Assembly: GCF_007747795.1 (NCBI RefSeq)
Contig: NZ_CP036275.1
Span: forward strand, 5,882,001 to 5,946,000
Reading direction: 5' to 3'
Origin: Maioricimonas rarisocia
GTDB taxonomy: Bacteria > Planctomycetota > Planctomycetia > Planctomycetales > Planctomycetaceae
DNA: 64,000 nt
Shown piece by piece: positions 7,996 to 17,540 of the stretch. How positions within the stretch are numbered: position 1 is the first letter of the stretch; every line of letters starts with the position of its first letter. The position numbers and the translations under genes are program-made. Under the pieces are notes generated by a model. The model searched no databases. It saw only the letters and a program-made list of their open reading frames with translations, and was not told the DNA's origin.

Positions 7996-9249
7996 ATGGT
8001 CCCTCAAGAACAAACTCAGCACTGGCACCGGCTGCTGACCGGCGACCTCGAAGATCGCGCGATTGATGCCGCCGAGCAGATCGCCGACGGTCTCACGGGC
8101 CTGCTGGCATCCAGCGACGCACTCTCACCGGACCTCGGCAGTGGGACGGCGGGCATCGCCCTGTTCTTCGCCGCCTGGGCCGATTTCACCAGCAGCGACG
8201 AGGCCGAAGCCGTCGCTCATCACTGCCTGCAACATGCGATCGAGGGCACCGCCAAGGCACAACCCGGACCGGGCCTCTTTGACGGCGTCGCCGGCATCGG
8301 ATGGGCTCTTGCCCATCTCTGCCCGGACGCAGCCGAGGACGTGCTTGAGGCCGCCGACCGCGCCCTCATTGACCACGTCCGCCAGTCTCCCTGGGAGGCC
8401 GAATACGATCTGATCGGTGGACTCGTCGGGATCGGCGTCTACTTCCTCGAACGACTTCCGACCGCCTCGGCTCAGGAGGGGCTTGTGCAGATCCTCCACC
8501 GGCTCGACGAGCTGACCATTCATACTGACGCAGGGACAACGTGGCACACGCCGCCACATCTCGTTCCTCCACAGCAGCGCGCACAGGCCACCAGCGGCTA
8601 CTGCAACTGCGGAATGGCACACGGCGTCCCCGGCATCGTCTCCTTGCTCGCACGCTGCAGCAGAGCGAATCTCGAATCCGATGTGCCCCCTCGCCTGCTC
8701 GACGACGCCGTTCGTTGGCTGCTCCAGCAGCAACTCCCCGCCGAGTCCGGTTCCGCATTTCCATACTGGGTCACCGAGACAGCTGCTCCAACGCCGGCCC
8801 GCACAGCGTGGTGTTACGGCGATCCCGGTGTCGCAGCAGCCCTGCTGGTCGCCGCCGAGTGCACTCACCGCGACGACTGGAAATGGGCCGCGACGCAGAT
8901 TGCCGAGCGGATCATCGCACGTCCCGTCGAGGAGATGGAGCTGATTGACACGCCGCTCTGCCACGGCACCGCAGGACTGGCTCATATTCTGAACCGCTTC
9001 TGGAATGTCACCGGCGACCGCCGCATTGCACAAGCCGCCGCCGGATGGTTCGAGAAGACACTCGACATGCAGCGAACCGATGGCGCGCTCGCCGGCTTTC
9101 CCACATGGAAGACCACGGAACGCGGCCTGGAATGGGTCAACGACCCGGGTCTGCTGGAAGGGGCCGCCGGGATCGGCCTGGCACTCCTTTCCGCCATCTG
9201 GGACGAGCCCCCGACGTGGGACCGTCTGCTGCTGACCTCTCCCTTCTGA
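7996..9249 (+). CDS. lanC: LanC-family lanthionine cyclase
   Basis: 417 residues with the LanC (alpha/alpha)6 barrel pattern of repeated GxxG motifs. The predicted zinc ligands are Cys273 (WCYGDPG), Cys322 and His323 (LCHGTAGL). The active-site His209 lies in YCNCGMAHG. The final repeat ends with PGLLEGAAGIGLALL. The family activates Cys thiols through zinc and adds them to dehydrated Ser/Thr to form thioether rings. The start at 7996 begins just before the first helix; the frame is open far upstream, but that part overlaps the precursor and the hairpin. lanB starts 47 bases downstream, so the two enzymes are very likely co-transcribed. All catalytic residues are present, so an active cyclase is expected. 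Confidence 0.92.
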   Translation: MVPQEQTQHWHRLLTGDLEDRAIDAAEQIADGLTGLLASSDALSPDLGSGTAGIALFFAAWADFTSSDEAEAVAHHCLQHAIEGTAKAQPGPGLFDGVAGIGWALAHLCPDAAEDVLEAADRALIDHVRQSPWEAEYDLIGGLVGIGVYFLERLPTASAQEGLVQILHRLDELTIHTDAGTTWHTPPHLVPPQQRAQATSGYCNCGMAHGVPGIVSLLARCSRANLESDVPPRLLDDAVRWLLQQQLPAESGSAFPYWVTETAAPTPARTAWCYGDPGVAAALLVAAECTHRDDWKWAATQIAERIIARPVEEMELIDTPLCHGTAGLAHILNRFWNVTGDRRIAQAAAGWFEKTLDMQRTDGALAGFPTWKTTERGLEWVNDPGLLEGAAGIGLALLSAIWDEPPTWDRLLLTSPF

Positions 9250-9296
9250 CACCGTCCACACCACCCACTGACGAACAGCACACAGAAAGCGTTTCG

Positions 9297-12200
9297 ATGA
9301 ACCGGCCTTCCGTTACCGCCATCCCGGACTTCGTCGCGTTGCGGGCCCCGCTCCTTCCCTTCGATGCGTTCATGCAGTGGGGAAACGACCTGCAGGCGGC
9401 TGGTGCGGTGAGCCATCCGCCTTCCTCACGCGTGGCCGGGGCTGGACCGCCGGGAAACCCCGATGAGGTGGCTCACTCCAGTTCGTCTGCATCAGCCGCA
9501 ACGAAGTCGCATCTGACGTCCGCCCTCGCTGCCGACCGGGCGGCACTCCGCTCGCAGCTGTCCCGCATTCTCGAAGATCCTCACGCCAGTGAGGCACTGT
9601 TCGTCGCCTCGCCCAGTATGTACGAACGGCTCGAGACGTGGCGGCAGGATCCGGAAAGCAAACAGGGACGGAAAGCCGAACGCAGCCTGACGCGGTACTT
9701 CGCCCGGATGACCGGTCGCGGGACTCCCTTCGGTCTGTTCGCGAGCTGCGGCAGCGGAACGATTGCCGACCAGACCTGCCTGCCGGCTCCCACAATGCAG
9801 AATTGCTCCCGCCGCACACGTCTCGACATGGAGTACCTGTTCCAGCTGGCCGAAGAACTGGCCACCGTCTCTGAACTCCGCACCGAGTTGCGATTCTTCA
9901 GAAACAACACGATATACCGTGCAGGCGGCCGGCTGCGCTACGCCGAGTCTCACCTGATCGGCCAGTCCCGCAGCCATCGGCTCGTCGTCGTGGACGAAAC
10001 CGACTATCTCGTCGCGACGCTGGATCATGCCGCCGACGGAGCCCGCATTGCCGACCTCGCGGCTCCCCTCGTCGATGACGACATTTCGCTCGACGAGGCG
10101 GAAGCCTACGTGCACCAGCTAATCGACAGCCAGCTACTCGTTTCGGAGCTGCAGCCACCCATCACCACCTACGACCCGCTGGGCCACCTGATCGACCGTC
10201 TCCGGCCCTATCCGGTCGCGCAGGACATCGTCAGCCGGCTGGAACAGGTCCGCAACGATCTGCGGCAACTTGACTCGTCAACCGAGCCCAATCCTCCCGC
10301 AACCTATACAGCCATTGCCGATCAGCTCCGCCAGCTTCCTGCGCCGGTACAGCTTTCGCGGCTCTTTCAGGTCGATTCGATTCAGGAGTCGGGGGACCTG
10401 ACACTGGGAGAAGAGGTCGCGGACGAGATCCTGCGCGGCGTCGAGATCGCCCGCAGCATGTACCGACGGATGCTCGACGACCTGACCGACTTCCGCAACG
10501 AGTTCCTGGAGCGATACGGCGACCGGGAAGTTCCGCTGATGGAAGCGCTCGACGAGGAATCGGGGATCGGCTTCCGCAAGTCGCCGCTTCCCAATGTCGA
10601 GGCCGAACCGCTCCTCGGCGGCGTCATCTTGCCGATGGGGATGGAAGCCGACATGACGTGGACGCATCAGCACACGAAGCTGCTCGGCCTGTACTCGAAG
10701 GTGATCGCGGAAGGAAAGACCGTCCTCGAACTTTCCGATCACGACATCGCGGAACTGAAGGGGAAGCCGGACGAACTTCCCGATGCCTTCACCGTCAAAT
10801 GCTCGATCGCCGCCAGTTCTCAGGAGGACATCAACGCGGGCGACTATCAGATTCTGTTCGGCGGTGCTGCCGGGCCCTCGGGGGCGCGGCTGCTGGGCCG
10901 ATTCGCCTATGCCGACGAAGACATGAACCATTTCGTCCAGCAGCACCTGCGGCAGGAGGAAGCTCTGCAGCCGGAAGCGATCTTCGCGGAGATCGTACAC
11001 CTGCCCGAAGACCGGATGGGGAACGTCCTCTGCCGGCCGGTACTCCGCAACTACGAGATCCCCTACCTGGGACAGTCCGGTGCGCCGCGCGATCGTCAGA
11101 TTGAAGTGACTGATCTAATGGTGTCGATCCGCAACGGCCGGATCCTGCTGCGTTCCCGGCGGCTCAACAAGGAGGTCATTCCCCGCCTGACGAGCGCTCA
11201 CAACTTCCTTTTCCGCACGCTGGGGGTGTACCAGTTTCTGGGAGCTCTGCAGCATCAGGGAGTCGAAGGCTGGACGGCGTGGAACTGGGGACCGATCAAG
11301 TACGCGCCGTTTCTTCCCCGCGTGACTGCCGGTCGCACCGTCCTCTGCCGGGCCACCTGGAATCTCAATGCCCGCGACGTCGTCGACCTGCAGGACCGGA
11401 CCGCCGAAGACCTGTTCGCGTACATCCAGCAGTGGCGGAGCGAACGACGCCTCCCCCGTTACGTGCTGCTGGTCGATCGGGACAACGAACTGCCGATCGA
11501 CATGGAGAACATCCTTTCGCTGGAAACCTTCATCGACGCCATCAAGGGGAAGCCGGAAGCGCAGCTGGTCGAGATGCTCCCCGGACCGGACGCGTTGTGC
11601 GTCGAGAGCGATGCCGGCCGGCACGTGCATGAACTGGTCGTGCCATTCCATCGCGAGCGCGAGCCGGATGCCAACCGCATTCCCCCCGTGCCTGCCGCGG
11701 AAATCACGGTCAGGCAAAGTCATCCGCCGGGCAGCGACTGGGCCTGGCTGAACCTGTTCGCCGGCACAACGACAGTCGATCGTCTGCTCGTCGACGAGAT
11801 CCGTCCCCGCATCGCAGGCTGGTCTGCTGGCGGACAGATCGACCGATGGTTCTTCCTGCGATACGACGTCCCCGGCTGGCACTTGAGATTGCGGCTGCAC
11901 GGCGATCCCGGGGCTTTGCATCAGTCGGTTGTTCCCGAACTGAACCGGCTCTCGGCCGAGCTGATCCAGCGCGGGCTGATCTCCCGAGCACAATGGGATA
12001 CCTACGAGCCGGAAGCGAACCGCTATGGCGGTCCGGAAGCCCTGCCTCTGGCCGAGCAAATCTTCACGGCCGACAGCGATGCCGCACTCGACCTGATCGC
12101 CACTTACGGCGGCGACGCAGGATCGGAATTCCGCTGGAAGGTGGTGCTGCTGGGGCTCGACCGTCTGCTGGATGACCTTGGCTTCGACCTCAACCAGAAA

Positions 12201-12629
12201 CTGATCATCGCCCGGCACAGTGCCGAGGAGTTCGCTCGTGAGTTCTCCTTCGAGGGACCGTTCCGCAAACAGCTCAGCCAGAAGCACCGCGAGGTCGGTC
12301 CCGAACTGGACCGGCTGCTGCGTGGACAGCGAAACGACGAGCCGGAAATCGCACCTGCAGTCCAGATCTTCGCCAACCGGGCGTCCCGCGTCGCCGGGCC
12401 GGTCCGCCAGTTGCAGCAGCTTGAGCAGCAGGAACGTCTCGTCGCGCCGCTGGCCGAGATTGCCCGCAGCCTGTGGCATATGCAGGTGAACCGCGTGCTG
12501 CGAACGGCACATCGCGCCCAGGAACTCGTTCTCTACGACCTGATCGCGCGTCAGTACGAATCACAGCTGGCCCGGCTGCGTCCCAAACCGCCAAAGAAGA
12601 AAAAGGCCCGGAAGCAGGCGAATGCGTAA
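9297..12629 (+). CDS. lanB: LanB-type lanthipeptide dehydratase (full length)
   Basis: 1,110 residues, the size of NisB/SpaB-type enzymes. The N-terminal part (to about 800) is the glutamyl-tRNA-dependent dehydratase domain. RMTGRGTPFGLF carries Arg137, Arg141 and Thr143 with the same 4+2 spacing as the Arg/Arg/Thr group important in NisB. From about 812 (WAWLNLFAG) to 1090 lies the SpaB_C / thiopeptide-type elimination domain. The family glutamylates Ser/Thr and then eliminates glutamate to give Dha/Dhb. Pinensin-type Bacteroidota clusters split these two halves into separate proteins; here they are joined. The start at 9297 begins MNRPSVTAIPDF, typical of the N-terminus; a longer frame would run back into lanC. 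It ends 28 bases from a convergent gene, which marks the cluster border. Confidence 0.93.
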   Translation: MNRPSVTAIPDFVALRAPLLPFDAFMQWGNDLQAAGAVSHPPSSRVAGAGPPGNPDEVAHSSSSASAATKSHLTSALAADRAALRSQLSRILEDPHASEALFVASPSMYERLETWRQDPESKQGRKAERSLTRYFARMTGRGTPFGLFASCGSGTIADQTCLPAPTMQNCSRRTRLDMEYLFQLAEELATVSELRTELRFFRNNTIYRAGGRLRYAESHLIGQSRSHRLVVVDETDYLVATLDHAADGARIADLAAPLVDDDISLDEAEAYVHQLIDSQLLVSELQPPITTYDPLGHLIDRLRPYPVAQDIVSRLEQVRNDLRQLDSSTEPNPPATYTAIADQLRQLPAPVQLSRLFQVDSIQESGDLTLGEEVADEILRGVEIARSMYRRMLDDLTDFRNEFLERYGDREVPLMEALDEESGIGFRKSPLPNVEAEPLLGGVILPMGMEADMTWTHQHTKLLGLYSKVIAEGKTVLELSDHDIAELKGKPDELPDAFTVKCSIAASSQEDINAGDYQILFGGAAGPSGARLLGRFAYADEDMNHFVQQHLRQEEALQPEAIFAEIVHLPEDRMGNVLCRPVLRNYEIPYLGQSGAPRDRQIEVTDLMVSIRNGRILLRSRRLNKEVIPRLTSAHNFLFRTLGVYQFLGALQHQGVEGWTAWNWGPIKYAPFLPRVTAGRTVLCRATWNLNARDVVDLQDRTAEDLFAYIQQWRSERRLPRYVLLVDRDNELPIDMENILSLETFIDAIKGKPEAQLVEMLPGPDALCVESDAGRHVHELVVPFHREREPDANRIPPVPAAEITVRQSHPPGSDWAWLNLFAGTTTVDRLLVDEIRPRIAGWSAGGQIDRWFFLRYDVPGWHLRLRLHGDPGALHQSVVPELNRLSAELIQRGLISRAQWDTYEPEANRYGGPEALPLAEQIFTADSDAALDLIATYGGDAGSEFRWKVVLLGLDRLLDDLGFDLNQKLIIARHSAEEFAREFSFEGPFRKQLSQKHREVGPELDRLLRGQRNDEPEIAPAVQIFANRASRVAGPVRQLQQLEQQERLVAPLAEIARSLWHMQVNRVLRTAHRAQELVLYDLIARQYESQLARLRPKPPKKKKARKQANA

Positions 12630-12657
12630 CGGAGCATCTTCCGGATCGACCGAGTCG

Positions 12658-13731
12658 TCAGCGGAACGCCAGCCATTGCCGCACCCGCCGTGTCGCCAGC
12701 AGGGGCGCCTCGAGCTGCCGTCTCCAGGGAGAGGAACGGATTCGCCGCTTCGTGTGGTACCACGCCTGATGCGCGGCTGCCCGCAGCGGACTCAGGCTCA
12801 CCTTTCCTTCGGCGATCGCCACGTCGCCCGTCTTGAATTGCTGCTTGTACCGTTCTTCACCTCGCCCGAAGTCGACGCGCGTCACGCCACGACCCGCGAC
12901 GTGCTCGGCCATCTGCAGCAGCAGGACCAGTCCGGGCGAATACCGTTCGTACTCGACGTTGTACGCGGGAAACCAGATGTGCAGTGCTGCCGGACTGCAA
13001 AGTCCCAGATGGACCGCCACCAGTTCATCCCCCGCGTAGAGTGCCGAGAGCGGAGCAGCGAACGACGGTTCGTCGACAACACGTAGCGCTTCCAGCAGAT
13101 TGTTCAGCCACTCGGTTCGAAATACCTCGAGAACATTGGTGCGGCGATGCTGGGCAGTCTTCCAGTCCACCAGAGCGGCGAACACGTTCGCCTCCCGCGT
13201 GTGGTACTCGAAACGCAGCGGGCCGATCTCGCGGGCCAGCTTGCGCCCCTTCCGCTCGGCCTGGGCCATTGACGAGCCCTGTTTCCGCATCGCCTCTCGG
13301 TAAGCAGCGTAGCCGTCGCTCAGGTCCATGTAGGGCGAACCGGATTCTCCCCAGAGATGACCGGCGAACGCGGTCTGGCTGACGGGCAAATGATCAAAGT
13401 GCCAACTGGTCAGACCGCTCGCGCGAAGCAATTCGACGGGCGAGTACTCCAGCCCCGGCTCCGCAATGACGCCGTGAAACTCCGACAGGCGCCCCGTCAC
13501 CGGCTGCGCTGCTCCACTCTGCGAACGCTGGAACGGGAAGAACGCGACTGCATCGCCATCCCGCCGAATCGTCGCCACTTCGACATCGTCGCGAATCGTT
13601 GCCGTGATCCGGGTCAGTTCGGGGCGGAAGAACGGGTTTGCCAGCTCCGGCTGCGCGGCCTGAATTTCCGACCAGCGCTGCCAGTCGTCGTCGGTCAGAC
13701 TGGCGGCGTCCTGAACGTGGTACGTCATCAT
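12658..13731 (-). CDS. CelD/BcsL-like GNAT acyltransferase, copy 2 of a tandem pair
   Basis: 357 residues of the CelD-like acetyltransferase family (Acetyltransf_6, FemAB-like fold), often found in exopolysaccharide loci and thought to acylate sugars or lipid carriers. The diagnostic C-terminal stretch is seen: HLGLCSPAALHIWFPAYN, then YSPGLVLLLQMAEHVAGRG and VDFGRGEERYKQQF. It is clearly a paralogue of the upstream gene, with the same length, domain order and motif spacing. The start ATG overlaps the upstream stop (ATGATGA at 13725-13731 on the minus strand), so translation is probably coupled; the second ATG of the pair is equally possible. It is the last gene of the minus-strand polysaccharide operon. 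The acyl donor and acceptor are not known. Confidence 0.8.
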   Translation of the reverse strand: MMTYHVQDAASLTDDDWQRWSEIQAAQPELANPFFRPELTRITATIRDDVEVATIRRDGDAVAFFPFQRSQSGAAQPVTGRLSEFHGVIAEPGLEYSPVELLRASGLTSWHFDHLPVSQTAFAGHLWGESGSPYMDLSDGYAAYREAMRKQGSSMAQAERKGRKLAREIGPLRFEYHTREANVFAALVDWKTAQHRRTNVLEVFRTEWLNNLLEALRVVDEPSFAAPLSALYAGDELVAVHLGLCSPAALHIWFPAYNVEYERYSPGLVLLLQMAEHVAGRGVTRVDFGRGEERYKQQFKTGDVAIAEGKVSLSPLRAAAHQAWYHTKRRIRSSPWRRQLEAPLLATRRVRQWLAFR

Positions 13732-14816
13732 GTTGCCGCTCCCATTGAAATCCGTGCCTGCAGCCGCTTGATCAACCGTTTCGGAACGCGTGCCGTTTCC
13801 TTGAGCGGCGACTGCTTGATCCACGCCTGCAGGTGATGCCAGCCGGACCGTGCCGCCCGCCGCAACGGGGCCGGATCGACGGCTCCTGTTGCCACCTCGG
13901 TTGCCGCGGAAGCAAAACTGTTCTTGTAATCGTCGTTGCCCTTGCCCAGATCGAATCGGGTGATGCCTCGCTCTGCGCACTCGCGGGCCATCTCGAGCAA
14001 CAGAATGACGCCCGGCGAGTACCGGTAAAACGCGGCATCGTATGTCGGGAACCAGTAGTGAAACGTCCGGTCGGTCGCGAGACCGAGATGGACAGCCGCC
14101 AGCTCACCCTCCACGCGAATCGTCGACATGAGGCCGCGGAACCCCGGCTCCTCGTGATTGCGCAGTTCCCGCAGAAACGTGCGCACCCAGTCCCACTGCA
14201 GGATGTCGAGCGTTTTCGTACGGGCACGCTGGGCCGCCTTCCACTCCAAGAGTTTCTCGAATGCTTCGTCATCGGGATCGTGCCAGCGGAATTCGACCGT
14301 TCCCCGCTCCCGCTGCAGCTTGCGGCGTTTCCGTCCCGACTGCGTGATCTGTGCCGTGCCGGCCTTGCGCCGCTCGGTCACGTATTCGTCGTAGCCTGCG
14401 GAGAGATCCAGATAAGGCGAAGGAGCCGACTCCAGTACGTATGGGGCAAACGTCTTCGATGCAGGCAACAGATGATCGAAATGCCAGAGACTCAGGCGTG
14501 CGCCGCGAAGCAGTTCCGCAGCGGACCATTCCACGTCCGGAGCTGCGACCACTCCCTGGAAATCGGCCAGCCGGATACCAAGCGGCCGGGCGACGTTTCC
14601 CTTGTGTCGCTCGTAGGGAAAGAATCCGACCGGGCGACCGCCGTCATTAAGCACAGCGACTTCGACCTGCGGCCGGACCTCGGCCAGCTGTTGCGCATAA
14701 GCGGGATGGAAGAACGGACTGGCAAACTGCGGCTGTTCGGCCAGCAACCGGCACCACGCGTCCCTGAGCGAGGCGTCGATCTCCTGCGGCCGGATGGTTT
14801 CGATCGTCACTGGCAT
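13728..14816 (-). CDS. CelD/BcsL-like GNAT acyltransferase, copy 1 of a tandem pair
   Basis: 362 residues and the same family as the next gene downstream. Matching landmarks are FFHPAYAQQLAE near the N-terminus, LSLWHFDHLLPASK, SPYLDLSAGYDEY, a Lys/Arg-rich helix (GRKRRKLQRERG), HLGLATDRTFHYWFPTYD and FDLGKGNDDYKNSF. The start at 14816 lies 10 bases after the stop of the polymerase gene; a longer in-frame start would run 80 bases into that gene. The probable role is acylation of an exopolysaccharide unit or of a precursor, inferred from the family and the operon. Tandem paralogues suggest two different positions or acyl groups. It is expected in the cytoplasm; no signal peptide or TM helix is seen. 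Confidence 0.8.
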   Translation of the reverse strand: MPVTIETIRPQEIDASLRDAWCRLLAEQPQFASPFFHPAYAQQLAEVRPQVEVAVLNDGGRPVGFFPYERHKGNVARPLGIRLADFQGVVAAPDVEWSAAELLRGARLSLWHFDHLLPASKTFAPYVLESAPSPYLDLSAGYDEYVTERRKAGTAQITQSGRKRRKLQRERGTVEFRWHDPDDEAFEKLLEWKAAQRARTKTLDILQWDWVRTFLRELRNHEEPGFRGLMSTIRVEGELAAVHLGLATDRTFHYWFPTYDAAFYRYSPGVILLLEMARECAERGITRFDLGKGNDDYKNSFASAATEVATGAVDPAPLRRAARSGWHHLQAWIKQSPLKETARVPKRLIKRLQARISMGAAT

Positions 14817-14826
14817 ATTCGGGATC

Positions 14827-16317
14827 TCAGGCAACGGAGCTGTGAGGAACAGGACGCACGGAATCACGCTGCTCGCAGACGAGGATCGTCGCATCCGCGA
14901 GAGCAATCATCAGCCAGAAGTAACGGATGAACGCGAAGTGCAGAAACAGTCCGCTCGCGAAGTAAACGGCCACCATCAGCAGATAGGCCAGCGGCAGTCC
15001 GCTGCGCATCGAGCCGGCACCGTTGCGATCAATGATCCGCATCAGCCGGATACCCACCACGCCGAACACTCCTAACAGGCAGATCAGCCCCAGCAGACCG
15101 TTCTCGGCAGCGACATCGAGTGGCAGGCAATGGGCCTGTCGCTCCGGCGCGAGGGACCGCAGCCCGATCCGCTCGCCGTAATCGCGGGAGTAGTACTTGA
15201 ACATCCCCGGCCCGACACCGACCAGGGGATGATCTACGAAGACCAGAGCCGCGGCTCCCATCTCCGTCGCCCGCCCCTTGAGCGCTCCGTCCGCTTCGGA
15301 GTGCCGGCCGGCGGTCAGCATCTCCTTCAGATTCAGCAGAGACGCCATGCGGGTGCTGTACTCCGGCGTTGCCAGCAGGGCGAGCACAGCGACGGCAAAG
15401 GCGGCCATCACCTTCGTGCGGCTGACGTACTGCTTCCACGCAGCGAACAGGACCACCATGCCGGCCGCCACGATCGCGCTGCGCGAGAACGCCAGGAACG
15501 CCCCCGCGGTGGCACAGCCGAGCGCAATGAACATCAACGCCTTCCAGGCCCGGCTCTGTTCGTCCCGCAGTCGCAGCAGTCCCAGCGGAATGAGCATCAG
15601 CATGATCTGGGCGTAGCGGTTCTTCTCGCCGATCGGACCGGCCAGGCGTTGCTGAACCACTTCACCAGCCGCCGTCACTTCACCGGTCGAGAATCCGGGC
15701 TCGTCTCCCGTCTGTGCGAAGCCGCCATACTGATTGAGGAAATCTCCCCGCACCTGCTGCAGCAGCGGGATGCCCCCCATCAGGCAGCCGGCGATCAGCA
15801 GAGAGCGGGTGGCTCCCCGCAGTGAGGATTCAGTCCGGACGGCATTGACGACCAGCAGGTAGAGCAGCACCGCCTCCTGCAGAAACGTCTGCACATCTTC
15901 CCATGCCAGTTCCGGACGGGACGACCAGAGGGCCCCCACAAGCTGGACGACCGCCAGCCCCAGCAGCCACGGAAACGCCGGCCCGATCACGAATCCGCGA
16001 CTCTGAAGTACACCGTAGAACAGTCCCGGGATGAGCAGCAGTCCCACGGCTGCGTGCGCGGCAAGCGGCGGCACACCATGAAAGTTGACCGCCACCACCG
16101 CCGCGTTGGAGTACACGACGAACAGTGCCGCGTACGTCGCCCAGTCGACCGAGCGTCCGATCAGAATCGCTCCGGTGATCAGCACAACCAGAGCGGCCAG
16201 CGCCAGCGGCTCCGTCGTCGCCACCACAGCCAGTCCGAGCGCAACGACACCGATCGTCGCACCGCTCAGCAGTGCGACTCCCGACGGGAGTGATCGGGTT
16301 TGCGTCACGTGACTCAT
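14827..16317 (-). CDS. O-antigen ligase / Wzy-like polysaccharide polymerase
   Basis: 496 residues with about twelve hydrophobic helices and a large periplasmic loop near 340-400 that includes VFVDHPLVGVGPGMFKYY, the typical Wzy_C / O-antigen-ligase landmark. The family joins glycan units carried on undecaprenyl diphosphate, either polymerising them or transferring them to an acceptor. Since a flippase, a Wzz-like co-polymerase and a Wza-like exporter are in the same locus, polymerase is the more likely role, although ligases look alike. The ATG overlaps the stop of the GT2 gene (ATGA, 16314-16317), which indicates coupled translation. Confidence 0.85.
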   Translation of the reverse strand: MSHVTQTRSLPSGVALLSGATIGVVALGLAVVATTEPLALAALVVLITGAILIGRSVDWATYAALFVVYSNAAVVAVNFHGVPPLAAHAAVGLLLIPGLFYGVLQSRGFVIGPAFPWLLGLAVVQLVGALWSSRPELAWEDVQTFLQEAVLLYLLVVNAVRTESSLRGATRSLLIAGCLMGGIPLLQQVRGDFLNQYGGFAQTGDEPGFSTGEVTAAGEVVQQRLAGPIGEKNRYAQIMLMLIPLGLLRLRDEQSRAWKALMFIALGCATAGAFLAFSRSAIVAAGMVVLFAAWKQYVSRTKVMAAFAVAVLALLATPEYSTRMASLLNLKEMLTAGRHSEADGALKGRATEMGAAALVFVDHPLVGVGPGMFKYYSRDYGERIGLRSLAPERQAHCLPLDVAAENGLLGLICLLGVFGVVGIRLMRIIDRNGAGSMRSGLPLAYLLMVAVYFASGLFLHFAFIRYFWLMIALADATILVCEQRDSVRPVPHSSVA

Positions 16318-17540
16318 CGGGCGAGGTTCGTTTCCTGCAGTGGCAATGACGCCGAATGACCGGAGCTGTTCGGCGGATCGCCAGCCTCGGTCCCCCGGTG
16401 CGGGTTCCAGACCGTGATCCGTCGACCACGCAGGATGTTCCAGACGGCGACCAGCACGGCCGTGTTGACCATGCAGAAGAAGAGCGGGACCGACATCGCT
16501 TTCGGGACGCGTTGGCCCGTCCGGACGAGCACCACGCCGATCGCGGCCAGACTGTACACCAGCCCCTGACCGACGGTCGCAATCTGGTAGATGAGACCGT
16601 GGTTCCAGAGCAACGGAGAAACGACTGCCAGCACCAGCAGCGGGATCACCACGAGCCGCCGCAACACCTTGTGGGAAAGCAGCTGCAAAGCATAGAAGCC
16701 GTGGCGAAACGGATTGAGCAGTTCGCGCATCTCGATCACACCCCGCAATCCGCGGGTGATCACGCGCGTTTTGCGATTGAATTCGGCCCGGGCCGCGCCC
16801 GCAACCGGCTCATAGCAGATCGCCTCGGGGTCGAAGACGAGTCGGCGCCGCTGGGCGATGACGCGCGTCGACGTGACGAAGTCGTCGGTCACTCCCTCCG
16901 GGACTGGCATGAACAGACTGCCGCGGATGGCGTAGATCGCGCCGGTAGCCGAGATCGTGTTTCCCGAACGGCTCTGCAGGATCTTCATCCAGCGATCGAA
17001 ACTCCAGTAGCTCTGCTCGCCGGCGGCGGCCGAGCCCGAATCGTACGACTTGCGGTAGACCTGGTTGCCGGCGACGCCACCGACAGCCGGGTCGGCGAAT
17101 GACCGGACGATGTTCCGGATCGCATCCTCGCGGTACTGGCTGTTGGCATCGGAAAAGACGAGGATCTCTCCCGTCGCTTTGGCGACCGCGGCATTGAGAG
17201 CCGCCGCCTTGCCACTGCGGGGCAGCCGAAGCAGTTCGAGCTGCGGCCCGACGTAGCGGCTGACGATCTCTTCGGTCGCGTCGGTCGATCCGTCGGAAGC
17301 GACAACCACCTGCAATCGATCGGCCGGATAATCCAGGGCGAGCACGTTCTGCAGTTTCGCCTCGATCCCCTGTTCTTCGTTGTGGCAGCAGATGATCAGG
17401 CTGACCGAAGGAGTGATCGGCTCCTTCCGTACCGGACGACGCCAGACCATGCCGCGCAGCAGGATCAGCAGCGGGTACCCCAGGTAGGCATACACCACGA
17501 TGCCGGTCGCACCCCAGAAGATTCCCTCTAGCACAGACAT
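16314..17540 (-). CDS. membrane glycosyltransferase family 2
   Basis: 408 residues: one TM helix at the N-terminus (about 5-28), a GT-A domain (about 45-280) and three or four TM helices at the C-terminus (about 285-385). GT2 motifs are seen: SLIICCHNEEQGIE at the nucleotide-binding start, ASDGSTDAT, the FSDANSQY metal-binding region, VTDDFVTSTRV with the catalytic-acid position, and QRRR in the place of QxxRW. This architecture matches processive or lipid-carrier-linked GT2 enzymes that build the repeat unit of an exopolysaccharide. The gene overlaps the 3' end of the flippase fusion by 13 bases and the next gene by 4 bases. The sugar donor is not known. Confidence 0.87.
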   Translation of the reverse strand: MSVLEGIFWGATGIVVYAYLGYPLLILLRGMVWRRPVRKEPITPSVSLIICCHNEEQGIEAKLQNVLALDYPADRLQVVVASDGSTDATEEIVSRYVGPQLELLRLPRSGKAAALNAAVAKATGEILVFSDANSQYREDAIRNIVRSFADPAVGGVAGNQVYRKSYDSGSAAAGEQSYWSFDRWMKILQSRSGNTISATGAIYAIRGSLFMPVPEGVTDDFVTSTRVIAQRRRLVFDPEAICYEPVAGAARAEFNRKTRVITRGLRGVIEMRELLNPFRHGFYALQLLSHKVLRRLVVIPLLVLAVVSPLLWNHGLIYQIATVGQGLVYSLAAIGVVLVRTGQRVPKAMSVPLFFCMVNTAVLVAVWNILRGRRITVWNPHRGTEAGDPPNSSGHSASLPLQETNLAR

